From QUBU01 sp014337915 (GTDB taxonomy: Bacteria; Pseudomonadota; Gammaproteobacteria; Steroidobacterales; GCA-2729495), in NCBI GenBank assembly GCA_030263395.1, contig SZOW01000006.1, positions 1 to 64,000 on the forward strand: a stretch of DNA of 64,000 bases. The letters run 5' to 3'. Numbering within the stretch: position 1 is the first letter of the stretch; each line of letters starts with the position of its first letter. Shown here one piece after another: positions 53,159 through 62,528 of this stretch. Made by a program: the position numbers and the translations under genes. Below the pieces are notes generated by a model that was given only the letters and a program-made list of their open reading frames with translations, did not search any database and had not been told where the DNA came from.

Positions 53159-54358
53159 ATGACCACCAGAACCGCAGACGATCCGGCACCTCTGGCATCC
53201 ACGCCGGGCAGCGCGCAGCAGTCTCCGGGCATGCTGCAGCGCGCCGGTCGCGAGCGCCTGCAGTCGCTGCTGGCGCAGTGTGGAGCCAGTCTCGGCGGCA
53301 GCCGGCCCTGGGACATGACCGTCCATGACCCGCGCTTCTACACGGTGGCACTTCTGCGCGGGTCGCTCGGCATCGGCGAGGCCTACATGGCGGGCTGGTG
53401 GGATTGCGAGCGGCTCGATGAACTGGCAGCGCGGATCTGGAGCAGCGGTGGCATCGTCCAGCCCGGCGGGTTGGCGTCATGGTTCGGCGATCTGTATGCC
53501 AGGCTGGTCAACCTGCAGAGCATTGCTCGTGCGCGAGTGGTGGGTCGCGTGCACTACGACGTGGGCAACGACCTGTTCCGCGCCATGCTCGACCGGCGCA
53601 TGATCTACAGCTGTGGCTACTGGAGGGACGCTGCGACCCTCGACGAGGCACAGGAAGCCAAGCTGGACCTGATCGCCCGCAAGCTCGGCCTCGAGCCCGG
53701 CATGCGTGTGCTCGACATCGGCTGTGGCTGGGGTGGAGCGCTGGCATTTTTTGCCGAGCGCTACGGCGTCAGCGGTGTCGGTATCACCATATCCGCGGAA
53801 CAGGAGCGCTGGGCACGCGGCACCTGCCGCAACCTGCCCGTCGAGATCCGCCTGCAGGACTATCGGGACGTCGACGAAACCTTCGACCGCATCTACTCCG
53901 TCGGCATGTTCGAGCATGTCGGCGTGCACAACTACCGGCGTTACTTCGAGGTAGTGCGCCGCTGCCTGCGCGGCAACGGCCTGTTCCTGCTGCATGCGAT
54001 CGGCTCGGGTGACAGCTGCGTACGTTGCAACCCGTGGCTCGGGAAGTACATCTTCCCGAATTCCATGCTGCCCTCGATCTGCCAGATCGGCGCGGCAAGC
54101 GAACGGTTGCTGACCATGGAGGACTGGCACAACTTCGGTGCCGACTATGACCGGACGCTGATGGCCTGGCAGCGCAGGTTCACCGCTGCATGGCCTGCCC
54201 TCCGGAGGCGCTACGACGAGAGCTTCCGTCGCATGTGGGATTTTTACCTGCTCAGCTGTGCCGGCTACTTCCGGGCTCGCCAGGCACAGCTCTGGCAGGT
54301 GCTGTTCTCCCGTGACGGCGTACCCGGTGGTTACCGGGTTGCGGCGCCGATTCGCTGA
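53159..54358 (+). CDS. cfa: Cyclopropane-fatty-acyl-phospholipid synthase
   Basis: 399 residues from the ATG 53159. It has the conserved N-terminal part (MTVHDPRFYTVALLRGSLGIGEAYMAGWWD), VHYDVGNDLF (132-140), SAM motif VLDIGCGWGG (184-193), SVGMFEHVG and MLPSICQIG. The enzyme adds a methylene from SAM to unsaturated fatty acids in membrane lipids, usually in stationary phase or stress. The ATG at 53153 is in frame but only 2-3 bp from the ribosome site AGGAG, so 53159 is preferred. Confidence 0.95.
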   Translation: MTTRTADDPAPLASTPGSAQQSPGMLQRAGRERLQSLLAQCGASLGGSRPWDMTVHDPRFYTVALLRGSLGIGEAYMAGWWDCERLDELAARIWSSGGIVQPGGLASWFGDLYARLVNLQSIARARVVGRVHYDVGNDLFRAMLDRRMIYSCGYWRDAATLDEAQEAKLDLIARKLGLEPGMRVLDIGCGWGGALAFFAERYGVSGVGITISAEQERWARGTCRNLPVEIRLQDYRDVDETFDRIYSVGMFEHVGVHNYRRYFEVVRRCLRGNGLFLLHAIGSGDSCVRCNPWLGKYIFPNSMLPSICQIGAASERLLTMEDWHNFGADYDRTLMAWQRRFTAAWPALRRRYDESFRRMWDFYLLSCAGYFRARQAQLWQVLFSRDGVPGGYRVAAPIR

Positions 54359-54361
54359 AGG

Positions 54362-54751
54362 TCAGCCGCCGCCGGCCACACGCTGCACGCCGAGCACCAC
54401 TCCAGTGATGTAGGAGCCGACCCAGACGATCCAGATCGGCAGCGCCAGCCTGGGGAACCGGGCCAGCCAGGCATCGCGACGCTGGAGCAGCGCCAGCGTC
54501 CCGAACAGCGTCAGCACAGCCATCAGGGCCAGCGCCCCGTAGCCGCTGATGGTGTGCAGGTCCCAGCGGATGCTCTCCACCCGCGCGCCCATCAGCTTGG
54601 TGGCCAGTGTGTCGGCAGCGAGCGCGCACCAGAATACGATGATGGTGCCGGGCATCAGCTTCCGCGCGCGCCAGCTGAGCCAGGTGCCGGTGCTGTACAG
54701 GACCAGCGCCAGGGTGATGAGGACGACCGAGAGCAGGATCAGGCTGGACAT
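54362..54751 (-). CDS. HsmA/TIGR03987-like small membrane protein
   Basis: 129 residues with four hydrophobic helices (about 3-20, 33-50, 66-86, 102-122). The segments LALVLYSTGTW and FWCALAADTLATKLM, followed by DLHTISGYGALALMAV, match my recollection of the TIGR03987/HsmA family. Function is unknown. It converges with cfa with a 3-bp gap. Confidence 0.6.
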   Translation of the reverse strand: MSSLILLSVVLITLALVLYSTGTWLSWRARKLMPGTIIVFWCALAADTLATKLMGARVESIRWDLHTISGYGALALMAVLTLFGTLALLQRRDAWLARFPRLALPIWIVWVGSYITGVVLGVQRVAGGG

Positions 54752-54843
54752 GGCGGCGCTCGCTGGAAAATCCGGGCTACTGGTGCATCTTCCCGGGCGG
54801 TGGCCGCTTCAGGCAATAGGGGTTTTGCGCAGGGCCTGGACAC

Positions 54844-55272
54844 TCAGCCGGTGACGTAGCTCTGCAGCTGGGTGATGGTGAACTCCTGCTCCTCGATCGT
54901 CGCCTTGACCAGGTCGCCGATGGACACGATGCCGACGACGCGTTTCTGGTGCAGCACCGGCAGGTGGCGCAGGCGGTGCTCCGTCATCAGTGCCATACAC
55001 TCGTTGACCGGGCGATCCGGCGCCACGCACATCACTTTGTGCGTCATGATGTCCCGAACCGCGGAGTCCCGCGAGGCGCGGCCGATGAGGACGACCTTGC
55101 GGGCGTAATCGCGCTCGGTGAAGATGCCGACGAGCTTTTCGCCGTCGAGGACCGCGACAGCGCCGATGTCGTGCTCCGCCATCACGCGCAATGCTTCCAG
55201 GACGGTGTCGGTCGGTTTAACCGTCCAGAGCTCGCGGCCCTTGCTGCCCAGGATGTCAGCGACGGTCTGCAT
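54844..55272 (-). CDS. CBS-domain protein
   Basis: 142 residues made of two CBS modules: PTDTVLEALRVMAEHDIGAVAV...FTERDYARKV and DRPVNECMALMTEHRLRHLPV...SIGDLVKATI. CBS pairs bind adenine nucleotides. The single-domain YBP2/HRP1-like architecture has no catalytic domain. Start ATG at 55272 with GGGGG upstream. No transporter or IMPDH partner is adjacent. Confidence 0.88.
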   Translation of the reverse strand: MQTVADILGSKGRELWTVKPTDTVLEALRVMAEHDIGAVAVLDGEKLVGIFTERDYARKVVLIGRASRDSAVRDIMTHKVMCVAPDRPVNECMALMTEHRLRHLPVLHQKRVVGIVSIGDLVKATIEEQEFTITQLQSYVTG

Positions 55273-55445
55273 GGTAGTGCCCCCTTGTTCGCATGAGTTT
55301 CCTGCCTGTCCGGATATTCCCTCATGACCGCCGCCCGGGCAAGCCGGGCAGTCATGTCCGCCAGCGCCGGGCTCCGCGACCCGCCTTCGCGTCCGGCGCG
55401 GCAACCGACTAGAATCCGTGGCTGTCGTCCCCTGGAGCTGCCCGG

Positions 55446-56021
55446 TTGAGCCAGATCAGCCACATCTTGCTGAAGGGCCTGGTCGCCATCCTGCCGATCG
55501 GCATGACCATCTACCTTATTTACTGGCTCGGCATCACGACGGAGACGGTGCTGGCGGGACCGATCCGCTGGTTTGTCCCGGCGGAGAGCTACGTCCCGGG
55601 CATGGGCCTCGCGGCGGGTTTTGTGGTGCTGTTCATCGCCGGGCTCCTCGTCAACGCCTACGTCGTCCGACGCAGCATGCATCTGGTCGAGGCCCTGGTC
55701 ATGCGCGTGCCGGTGGTGAAGACCGTGTACGGCGCATTGCGCGATGTCACCAGGCTGGTCAACACCGATGGTCGCAAGGGTGACCTCGAGCGCGTGGTGA
55801 TGGTGGATATCGGGCCGGGGCGTGTCATCGGCTTCGTCACCCAGGAGCACGCGTCATTGCCCGGCTCCGCCGCAGCGGAGGATCTCATCGCCGTCTACCT
55901 GCCGATGAGCTACCAGATCGGTGGCTACACTCTGTACCTGCCGAGAAGCCGCATCGAACCGATCGACCTGAGCGTGGAGGCCGCGATGCGTATCGTGCTG
56001 ACCGGCGGCCTGCAACGCTAG
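55446..56021 (+). CDS. DUF502 membrane protein
   Basis: 191 residues. Two hydrophobic helices (LLKGLVAILPIGMTIYLIYWL and MGLAAGFVVLFIAGLLVN) are followed by a conserved soluble part VPVVKTVYGALRDV ... VVMVDIGPGRVIGFVTQE and YTLYLPRS, characteristic of DUF502. The start is a TTG at 55446 with GGAG 9 bp upstream; no in-frame ATG fits. Role unknown. It lies 21 bp upstream of the methyltransferase gene. Confidence 0.82.
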   Translation: MSQISHILLKGLVAILPIGMTIYLIYWLGITTETVLAGPIRWFVPAESYVPGMGLAAGFVVLFIAGLLVNAYVVRRSMHLVEALVMRVPVVKTVYGALRDVTRLVNTDGRKGDLERVVMVDIGPGRVIGFVTQEHASLPGSAAAEDLIAVYLPMSYQIGGYTLYLPRSRIEPIDLSVEAAMRIVLTGGLQR

Positions 56022-56042
56022 GCGCCCACAGAGGAGACGACC

Positions 56043-57209
56043 ATGGCAGCGCCCATTCATCCCGAGTATGGAGCCTTCCCCCGGCCGAGCCACGACGAGG
56101 CCGCGCGGCAGCGTTATGCCATGGGCTTTCGGCAGTATCTGTTCGGCCCATTGCGCGAGGCCGTCGGTCGTGCCTTCTACGGAACTGTCGCCCCGGCCTT
56201 CGAGGCGCGCGAGGGCAAGCCACTGGATGACCGCCGTGCCGCCAGGCGCGAGATCCTCGGCCTGCCGGCGTACCAGTACTTCTCCGACCTGCACCGCATC
56301 AGCCAGGAGATGATCTGGAACAGCGTGCTCGACACGCTGGATCGCACGGAACCGGAGTTGCGTGCGCGCTTCCGGGCGCTGGCGGGGGAGGCGCGGGGGA
56401 CGCTGCAGGTGGACCCGGACCTGGAGATCCCGCGCTACCTCAGCGCGGTGGACATCCACTGCATGCCAGGTGGCTACCCGCGCTCCGAGGATGCGGAGGA
56501 TCTCATCGCCGGAGCGTTGTACGATCGTGGCGGCTACCTCTACAGCCCCGGAAATGGAGCGCAGCGTGGTGGCCTGGGGCGCTCGAGCCTTGCCTACCTG
56601 CGCCGCGTGCTGCCGGATTTCAGGCCCAAGCGTATCCTCGACCTCGGCTGCGGTATCGGCGGCCCGACCCTGGCGTACAGCGAGGCGTTTCCCGACGCCG
56701 AGATCCATGCGCTGGATGCGGGCGCCGCCATGGTGCGCTACGGCCACCTGCGCGCCGAGGCGCTTGGCCACGTCATCCACTTCAGCCAGCAGGATGCGGC
56801 GCATACGAACTTCGCCCCGGGCAGCTTCGACCTCGTGCTGTCGCACATCATGTTCCATGAGAGCTCTGCCACGGCGGCACCGGCAATCATCACCGAGTGC
56901 CGGCGGTTGCTGGCGCCGGGTGGCGTGATGCTGCACGTTGACCTGCCGCCACCGGATCGCCTGCCCGATGTGTACACCCGTGTCATCTTCGACGGCGACG
57001 CCTACTACAACAACGAGCCCTTCTGGATGCGCATGCATGACCTCGACTGGCCCGCGATGCTGCGGGATGCCGGCTTCGAGCCGGCCCGTTCGCAGCTGGC
57101 GCTGACCCCGGTGCAGGTGCTGTTGCCGCCTGCGGACGGGCAGTCGCAGGGCCGCTGGGTCGATGGGCCGTTCCCGTTGTCGGTGGTTTTCGCGAGTGTG
57201 CCGGCATGA
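56043..57209 (+). CDS. SAM-dependent methyltransferase
   Basis: 388 residues. The N-terminal 190 residues are an extra, mainly helical domain of unknown function. The catalytic class I domain has RILDLGCGIGGPTLAYSE (SAM motif), ALDAGAAMV, and LVLSHIMFHESS. Substrate unknown. Its stop overlaps the start of a small coiled-coil gene (ATGA), suggesting the two products act together. Confidence 0.82.
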   Translation: MAAPIHPEYGAFPRPSHDEAARQRYAMGFRQYLFGPLREAVGRAFYGTVAPAFEAREGKPLDDRRAARREILGLPAYQYFSDLHRISQEMIWNSVLDTLDRTEPELRARFRALAGEARGTLQVDPDLEIPRYLSAVDIHCMPGGYPRSEDAEDLIAGALYDRGGYLYSPGNGAQRGGLGRSSLAYLRRVLPDFRPKRILDLGCGIGGPTLAYSEAFPDAEIHALDAGAAMVRYGHLRAEALGHVIHFSQQDAAHTNFAPGSFDLVLSHIMFHESSATAAPAIITECRRLLAPGGVMLHVDLPPPDRLPDVYTRVIFDGDAYYNNEPFWMRMHDLDWPAMLRDAGFEPARSQLALTPVQVLLPPADGQSQGRWVDGPFPLSVVFASVPA

Positions 57210-57523
57210 GCCTGCGTCGCAGCGTCAAGGGCAAGCGCCCGGTGTTCGTCACCGGCGACGTCGATGCCAACCTGAACCGCCTGCTGGCGATGATCTCGGC
57301 GCTCGGTGCCGAGGTGGCGGTGCTGCGCGACCGCCAGCGCACGCTGGAACAGTTGCTCGCGCGCCAGGGCGGACCCGGCCCGGAGGCGATCGAGCAGTTC
57401 GACCCGGATCCTGCCGACCGGGCCGAGCGCCTGCGCTGGCAGGCAGAGTTCCTGCGCCGGATCTACGCCATCCTCGAACGCGAGGCCGACGAGGCGGGAG
57501 AATCCGCGGCGAAACCGCGCTGA
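57206..57523 (+). CDS. Small coiled-coil protein coupled to the methyltransferase
   Basis: 105 residues, not recognised. It begins MSLRRSVKGKRPVFVTGDVDANLNRLLAMI and has a heptad-rich centre (EVAVLRDRQRTLEQLLARQ) and an acidic tail. The ATG overlaps the upstream stop by 4 bp. Probably a partner or oligomerisation factor; function is unknown. Confidence 0.6.
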   Translation: MSLRRSVKGKRPVFVTGDVDANLNRLLAMISALGAEVAVLRDRQRTLEQLLARQGGPGPEAIEQFDPDPADRAERLRWQAEFLRRIYAILEREADEAGESAAKPR

Positions 57524-57536
57524 GGCGGCGCCGCGT

Positions 57537-58841
57537 TCAGGCGGCGTCCGCCGCCGCGACCGACCGGTGCTGGCCGGCCGCCATGACCGCGAGTGCGGCC
57601 AGCATCACCAGGCCATTGAGGATGCCGGTGACGACGAACGGGCCGCCGGGCATCCAGGCATCGAAGATCCAGCCGCCGAGCTTGGTGGCGAGCAGAATGC
57701 CGATGGCGCCGGACAGGGTGAACAGGCCGCTCACCGCGCCGACTGTCTGGCCGCGTGCTTCCTGGCCGAGCAGGGCGGTGGCGGTCAGGATCGCGGCCAG
57801 CTGCCCCATGCCCAGCACTGCCGCGGCCGGGTAGGCGCCCGGCCCGACCGGCGAATCCAGCAGCCCGAGCCACAGGTAGCCAATACCGGCCAGTGCCGTT
57901 GCGCCCACCAGCGCCGCGACACGGTTGATCCGGTCGGTGACCAGGCCCATGACGGGAGCGAACAGCAGCGCGGTACCCTGCACGACGCCGAACACTGCTG
58001 CTGCCTGGACCAGTGCGCTGTCCGTGGACAGTCCCTGGTCACGTCCGACCTGCGTGATCCACAGCGACAGAAACACCACCACCACGACCAGATCGGTGCG
58101 CGCGACGAACGCGGCGCCATAGGCAAGGGCGATGCGCGGGTTGTCGCGGGCGGCAGCCAGCCCGAGGCGCAGCCGCTCCGCCATGGGCTGGCTGCTGGGC
58201 GGCGCCAGGTTCCGGCGCGCGAGCCCGCGCCAGGCGACGATCGTGGCCAGTACCGAAATCGCGGCGGTGATCCAGTAGGCGTAGCGGCCGGCTTCCACGG
58301 GCGTGGCGCCAGCGGCGATGAAGCGCGCCGGCAGCGGTGCCAGTGCCGCGACGATCAGCAGGATGCCGATGATGCTCAGCACCGCGATCAGCCCCACCAG
58401 CTTGCCGCGGCTGTGCTCGGCCGGGTATTCCGCCTGCAGCGCCACGGTCATCACGCCGATCGAGGCCATGCCGACCGCGTAGATCAGCCGGTAGGCGAGC
58501 AGTTCGCCATAGCTTCCTGCCACCGGGTAGAGCAGGTAACTCACGGCAACCAGCGCCAGGCCCAGGGTGAGCACCAGCCGCCGTCCGGAACGGTCGGACC
58601 AGGCGCCCATGATGCCCGACAGGCCGATCAGTACGATCTCGGTCCAGAAAGCGAGGTCGCCGCTGACCACGCCCTGGCGTTCGCGGGGGATGCCTAGGTG
58701 CTCGGTGAGGATGAACGGCTGTGCGAAGTTGATGTAGGGCACCATGATGCCCAGGAAGAACATCGTCGCCACCAGCGTCAGCACATTGCCCCGCGTGACG
58801 CCGGGGGCAAGCTGGATCGGCCCGAGCCGCGCTACTGCCAT
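57537..58841 (-). CDS. Major facilitator superfamily transporter
   Basis: 434 residues with 12 predicted helices and the MFS inter-helix motif GAWSDRSGRRLVL (between helices 2 and 3) and a similar GLVTDRINRVAAL between helices 8 and 9. The start is the ATG at 58841. It overlaps the 3' end of the upstream Rossmann gene by 10 bp, so the two are coupled. Substrate unknown; drug or metabolite efflux is plausible. Confidence 0.88.
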   Translation of the reverse strand: MAVARLGPIQLAPGVTRGNVLTLVATMFFLGIMVPYINFAQPFILTEHLGIPRERQGVVSGDLAFWTEIVLIGLSGIMGAWSDRSGRRLVLTLGLALVAVSYLLYPVAGSYGELLAYRLIYAVGMASIGVMTVALQAEYPAEHSRGKLVGLIAVLSIIGILLIVAALAPLPARFIAAGATPVEAGRYAYWITAAISVLATIVAWRGLARRNLAPPSSQPMAERLRLGLAAARDNPRIALAYGAAFVARTDLVVVVVFLSLWITQVGRDQGLSTDSALVQAAAVFGVVQGTALLFAPVMGLVTDRINRVAALVGATALAGIGYLWLGLLDSPVGPGAYPAAAVLGMGQLAAILTATALLGQEARGQTVGAVSGLFTLSGAIGILLATKLGGWIFDAWMPGGPFVVTGILNGLVMLAALAVMAAGQHRSVAAADAA

Positions 58842-59623
58842 GGGCTGCGGATGCCAGGGTCCATGGCCGCCAGCGTCCGGCCGATGCTGTGCGGGTCGTC
58901 GAGGGCGGCGACCATGAGCCGGGCGAGGTCGGCGCGGTGGATGAAGCCGAAGGCGTGGCGATCCTCGCTCAGGTAGCCCTGGCCGGATGGCGCTTTGCCG
59001 GGCCCGCGCAGGCCTCCCGGGCGGATGATCGTGTAGTCGAGGCCGCTGCCGCGCAGGTAGTCCTCGGCCATGGTCTTCAGCGGCAGGCTCCGTCGCAGCA
59101 TGACGCGGGTGATCAGGTTGATCGAGTCGTAGCTGTCGCCGGTGCCGATCGAGGTCACCATGATCATGCGCCGGACACCGGCAGCCTTTGCGGCGTCGAT
59201 GATGTTGCGGTTGCCGAGGAAGTCCGGTGACGGCTCGCAGCGCAGGCAGCCCACGGTGCTGATCACGGCCTGGTAGTCCGCGCCGTGCAGCGCCGCCGCG
59301 ACTGCGGGGGCGTCCAGGACATCGGCGACCACGAAGGTCACGCCCAGCGGCGTGAGCTGGCTGCGATCCGAAGAAGCGCGAACCGCCGCGGTCACCGGCT
59401 GTCCGCGGGCCCGCAGTGCCTTCACCAGCTCCACGCCGAGCGCCCCGGAGGCACCGAAGACCAGCACCGGGCGCGGGTCTGGCGCCTGCGCGGCCGCTGG
59501 CGCCAGGTCCAGCACCGTGGCAGCCGGCCGTGCGCGCACCGTCAGCGCCAGCGCGGCAACCGCCAGCACCAGCAGCAGCAACAGGCCGCCGATGATCGTC
59601 AGCACGCGCTTCACGATGTGCAT
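58832..59623 (-). CDS. Membrane-anchored NAD(P)-binding (atypical SDR) protein
   Basis: 263 residues. An N-terminal signal/anchor (VKRVLTIIGGLLLLLVLAVAALAL) is followed by a Pro/Ala linker, then PVLVFGASGALGVELVKAL (Rossmann), FVVADVLDAPAV, STVGCLRCEPSPDFLGNRNI, and YTIIRPGGLRGPG. Resembles the exported SDR-like protein at 37697. Start ATG at 59623; a GTG at 59644 is in frame. Orientation of the domain relative to the membrane is uncertain. Confidence 0.8.
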   Translation of the reverse strand: MHIVKRVLTIIGGLLLLLVLAVAALALTVRARPAATVLDLAPAAAQAPDPRPVLVFGASGALGVELVKALRARGQPVTAAVRASSDRSQLTPLGVTFVVADVLDAPAVAAALHGADYQAVISTVGCLRCEPSPDFLGNRNIIDAAKAAGVRRMIMVTSIGTGDSYDSINLITRVMLRRSLPLKTMAEDYLRGSGLDYTIIRPGGLRGPGKAPSGQGYLSEDRHAFGFIHRADLARLMVAALDDPHSIGRTLAAMDPGIRSPWQ

Positions 59624-59730
59624 GGTCGCCCCCGTCCAGGCCACGATCCGGGTGAACTGTAACCGGATTCTCCGTGGCTGGCACCTCTTGCGGCTGGTGG
59701 CCCGACCGCGGGTACGCGCGATGGTTCCGG

Positions 59731-61323
59731 TCAGTCGCGGTCCGGTGACGCCAGCACGCCCGGGTTCATCAGACCCTGGGGATCGAGCGTGGCCTTCAGG
59801 GCATCGAGCAGCGTACGCGTCGTGGGCGCCAGGTTGTCGTAGTAGCGATAGGTCCGGCCCAGCTGGTTGGAGGCAACGCCGAGTTCGTCATAGAGGTCCA
59901 GCGTGCGTTCGCGCAGCTCGGCCACCAGCGCTGCACCGGCCGGGTTGGGCGCGTCTGGCGGCAGCTTCGCGAGGAATGCCGGATCGGCCACCGCCCGATG
60001 CAGGGGCAGCCAGCGGTCGGGCCAGTGGAAGACCGCCTCGAAGCTGAAGGCATGGGTGTTCATCGCCGAGAGCAGCACCGAATGTGTCACTCGGGCGGCC
60101 GCCATGCGCTCGCGGTAGCCGGCGATCAGCCGGTCGAAGCCGTCGATGATCTGCCGTGCATCGCCATGGCGCAGCTTGGCATTCAGCGCCAGCCAGCGCT
60201 CGCCCTGCGGGCCGAGCACGCCGTTGAGGTTGTCGAAGGGCGCGGCTCGGACGCCCATGGGAATCGAACAGGGAATTTCCTGGCCGCCATGACGGGCCAG
60301 CAGGGCGGCGCATTGCCCGAGATCTGCGGCCAGCGCGGCGGCCGAGCGCCCGGCAGCGACGAGATGCAGGGAATGCCAGCCCTCGGGCACCAGCTTCTTG
60401 CCGGCCATGATCACCTTCGCACCGGCCCGCAGCCCGGCAGTGATGCTGCCCTGACCGCTGACGATGCCGCGCAGGCGACGCAGGTCGCTGCCGAGGTCGC
60501 TGGCCGCCATGCCGCGGGCGGTGGTCGCCGGATCGAACACATAGGCCTCTTCAGCTGCCCCACTGCGGCCGACGGCCGAGAGCGCCGCCGCCGCGCTCCA
60601 TGCGTTCGGGAACGCCCAGGACAGGAAGCCGGTGTGCGCCGGTCGCTCGATGAGCCGGAAGCTGGCCTCGGTCTTGATGCCGAAAGCGCCGCCATCGTGG
60701 AGGAACAGGCCGGTGAAGTCCGGGCCATGGGTACGGTAGAACGGTTTGCTGTTGCGGAATGCGGCCTGGCCGGTGCGCAGGATCCGGCCGTCGGCACAGA
60801 CCACTTCCAGGTCCAGGACATTGTCCGCGGCGGCGCCGTAGCGGGCCGTGCCAAAGAACAGCGCGCCACCGGAGAGGCCGCCGCCGACGGTGGCCATGCG
60901 GCCAGAGAAAGTACCGAAGTAGGGCAGCCGCAGTCCATGCGGTGCCAGCGCGGCATCGATGGCTTCCCAGGTGGTGCCGCTGCGTACGGTGAGGACCATG
61001 CCGCCGGCATCGAGTTCGACGATGCCGGCGAGGTCGCCTGTGTCGACGACGATCGATTTCGTGGTCGTGGGCACATAGCCGCCGGTGTAGGAGAGGCCAC
61101 CGCCGCGCGGACAGATGGCGTAGCCGGCTTCGGTAGCGATGCGCACCGCGGCTGCCAGTGTCGCTGTGTCAGTGGGCCGTATCGCCGCGGCGCAGGTTGC
61201 ACCCTCGGCATAGAGATCCGAGCTGAGCAGTGCGCGGCTGTCCGGATCGGTGATCACGCGCTCCGGTCCGAGGCAGGACACCAGCGCGCTGAGCATGCCG
61301 GGTGATATCGATATATCCACCAT
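59731..61323 (-). CDS. FAD-linked oxidoreductase (glycolate/vanillyl-alcohol oxidase type)
   Basis: 530 residues. The N-terminal FAD-binding PCMH domain has ICPRGGGLSYTGGYVP (pyrophosphate loop), TVGGGLSGGALFFGTARYG and FGIKTEASFRLI. The C-terminal oxidase cap ends DPQGLMNPGVLASPDRD, the typical LDPxGxxNPG close of the family. The substrate is unknown, perhaps an aromatic alcohol or hydroxyacid. Start ATG at 61323; divergent from the luciferase-like gene. Confidence 0.87.
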   Translation of the reverse strand: MVDISISPGMLSALVSCLGPERVITDPDSRALLSSDLYAEGATCAAAIRPTDTATLAAAVRIATEAGYAICPRGGGLSYTGGYVPTTTKSIVVDTGDLAGIVELDAGGMVLTVRSGTTWEAIDAALAPHGLRLPYFGTFSGRMATVGGGLSGGALFFGTARYGAAADNVLDLEVVCADGRILRTGQAAFRNSKPFYRTHGPDFTGLFLHDGGAFGIKTEASFRLIERPAHTGFLSWAFPNAWSAAAALSAVGRSGAAEEAYVFDPATTARGMAASDLGSDLRRLRGIVSGQGSITAGLRAGAKVIMAGKKLVPEGWHSLHLVAAGRSAAALAADLGQCAALLARHGGQEIPCSIPMGVRAAPFDNLNGVLGPQGERWLALNAKLRHGDARQIIDGFDRLIAGYRERMAAARVTHSVLLSAMNTHAFSFEAVFHWPDRWLPLHRAVADPAFLAKLPPDAPNPAGAALVAELRERTLDLYDELGVASNQLGRTYRYYDNLAPTTRTLLDALKATLDPQGLMNPGVLASPDRD

Positions 61324-61451
61324 GCGTCGCAGTTTACTGGATCGCTGCCTTTGCGCAGCAGGGCCGTTCTTCTCGCTTGTCGGCGACGATTCCCGCTGCT
61401 AGGGTGGCGCAGCCCGATTCGCGGCGTCAACCAACCAGGACAGTCAGTTTC

Positions 61452-62489
61452 ATGCAGATCCACATCATCCTCGAGCCGGATGTTTCGGCCAATGAATTGC
61501 GCGAGCTCGGCCTGCTGGCCGAGGCACAGGGCATCGCCGGACTGTGGTTGCAGAACTACGCGACCGGTGCCGACCCGTTCATGAACCTGGTGCCGCTGGC
61601 GCAGGCCTCGAGCCGCATCCGGCTGGGCGTGGTGATCGTCAGCCCGCAGGAGATGCACCCGCTGAAGATCGCGACTTCGCTGCTGACGCTGAACGAAATG
61701 TCGGCCGGCAGGGCGATGATCACGCTGGGGCGCGGCGGGGAGTGGCTGGGTGTGATCGGCGGGCAGTTCAGCCCGAAGGTGGCGGCTCTGCAGGAGGCGA
61801 TCACCATCGTGCGGCATGCGGCCCGGGGCAAGGGCCGGAACTGGTCTGGTTTCAGCGTGCCAGGCAAGCATTTTCGTGCGCAGTATTTCCGCACGCCCTG
61901 GGTCACGCAGGACCAGCCGGCGCTGGTCTATGCCGGCGTTACCCGCGACCGCATGCTGGCCATGGGCGCCCAGACCGCCGATGGCGTCATGCTCGCTGAC
62001 CTCGGCCTGCCACGGGTGGTGGCCGATCGCGTGCGAGTGGTGCGCGAGGCGCTGGCAGCCGCAGGCCGGCCGGCGTCCGAGCTGCGCATCAGCGATTTCG
62101 TCGGCTGGCACGTCAAGGAGGATCCACAGGCCGTGGCCTACGAGTCACGCCGTGAGCTGGTGATCCGCGCCTGGCTGGTCCGCGAGTGGCTGGAGCCGTT
62201 CCTGACGACCGAGGAGAACGACCTCGTCCAGCGCTGCAAGCCGGCCTTCGTCAAGGCCTACCGCGAACGCAAGGGCACCATCGAGGGCGTGCCGGACGAG
62301 ATCCTGCGCAAGCTGATCGCCGGGCTGACTATCACCAGCACTGCCGATCGCATGGAGGAGCCGCTGCAGCGGCTGCAGGATTTCGCGGATGCGGGACTCG
62401 ACGAGATCTGCCTGCGGCTGCACGATGACCCCGCGGATTCGATCCGCATCATCGGCCGCCACGTCATTCCGCGCTTCGGCGGCGGCTGA
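61452..62489 (+). CDS. Luciferase-like (LLM) flavin oxidoreductase
   Basis: 345 residues with a TIM-barrel bacterial-luciferase fold: IAGLWLQNYATGADPFMNLVPLAQASSRIRLGVVIVS, then RAMITLGRGGEWLG and VYAGVTRDRMLAMGAQTADGVML. The sequence resembles F420-dependent members (for example mer or FGD-like), but FMN use cannot be excluded. Start ATG at 61452. Substrate unknown. Confidence 0.82.
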   Translation: MQIHIILEPDVSANELRELGLLAEAQGIAGLWLQNYATGADPFMNLVPLAQASSRIRLGVVIVSPQEMHPLKIATSLLTLNEMSAGRAMITLGRGGEWLGVIGGQFSPKVAALQEAITIVRHAARGKGRNWSGFSVPGKHFRAQYFRTPWVTQDQPALVYAGVTRDRMLAMGAQTADGVMLADLGLPRVVADRVRVVREALAAAGRPASELRISDFVGWHVKEDPQAVAYESRRELVIRAWLVREWLEPFLTTEENDLVQRCKPAFVKAYRERKGTIEGVPDEILRKLIAGLTITSTADRMEEPLQRLQDFADAGLDEICLRLHDDPADSIRIIGRHVIPRFGGG

Positions 62490-62528
62490 CCTGGCTGCGG
62501 ATGCTGGTGCGGCCAGCTGGTCCACCGT

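Noticed and set aside
32835..53326. Phage or integrative element spanning the accessory region
   Set aside because: No integrase, tRNA attachment site, direct repeats at the ends, or phage structural genes were seen.
57925..58697. Plus-strand frames antisense to the MFS gene
   Set aside because: High-GC shadow frames; the minus strand shows 12 membrane helices and MFS motifs.
58842..59684. Extended N-terminus of the MFS transporter
   Set aside because: The extra 281 residues are an out-of-frame reading of the Rossmann-protein gene; the transporter begins at the ATG 58841.
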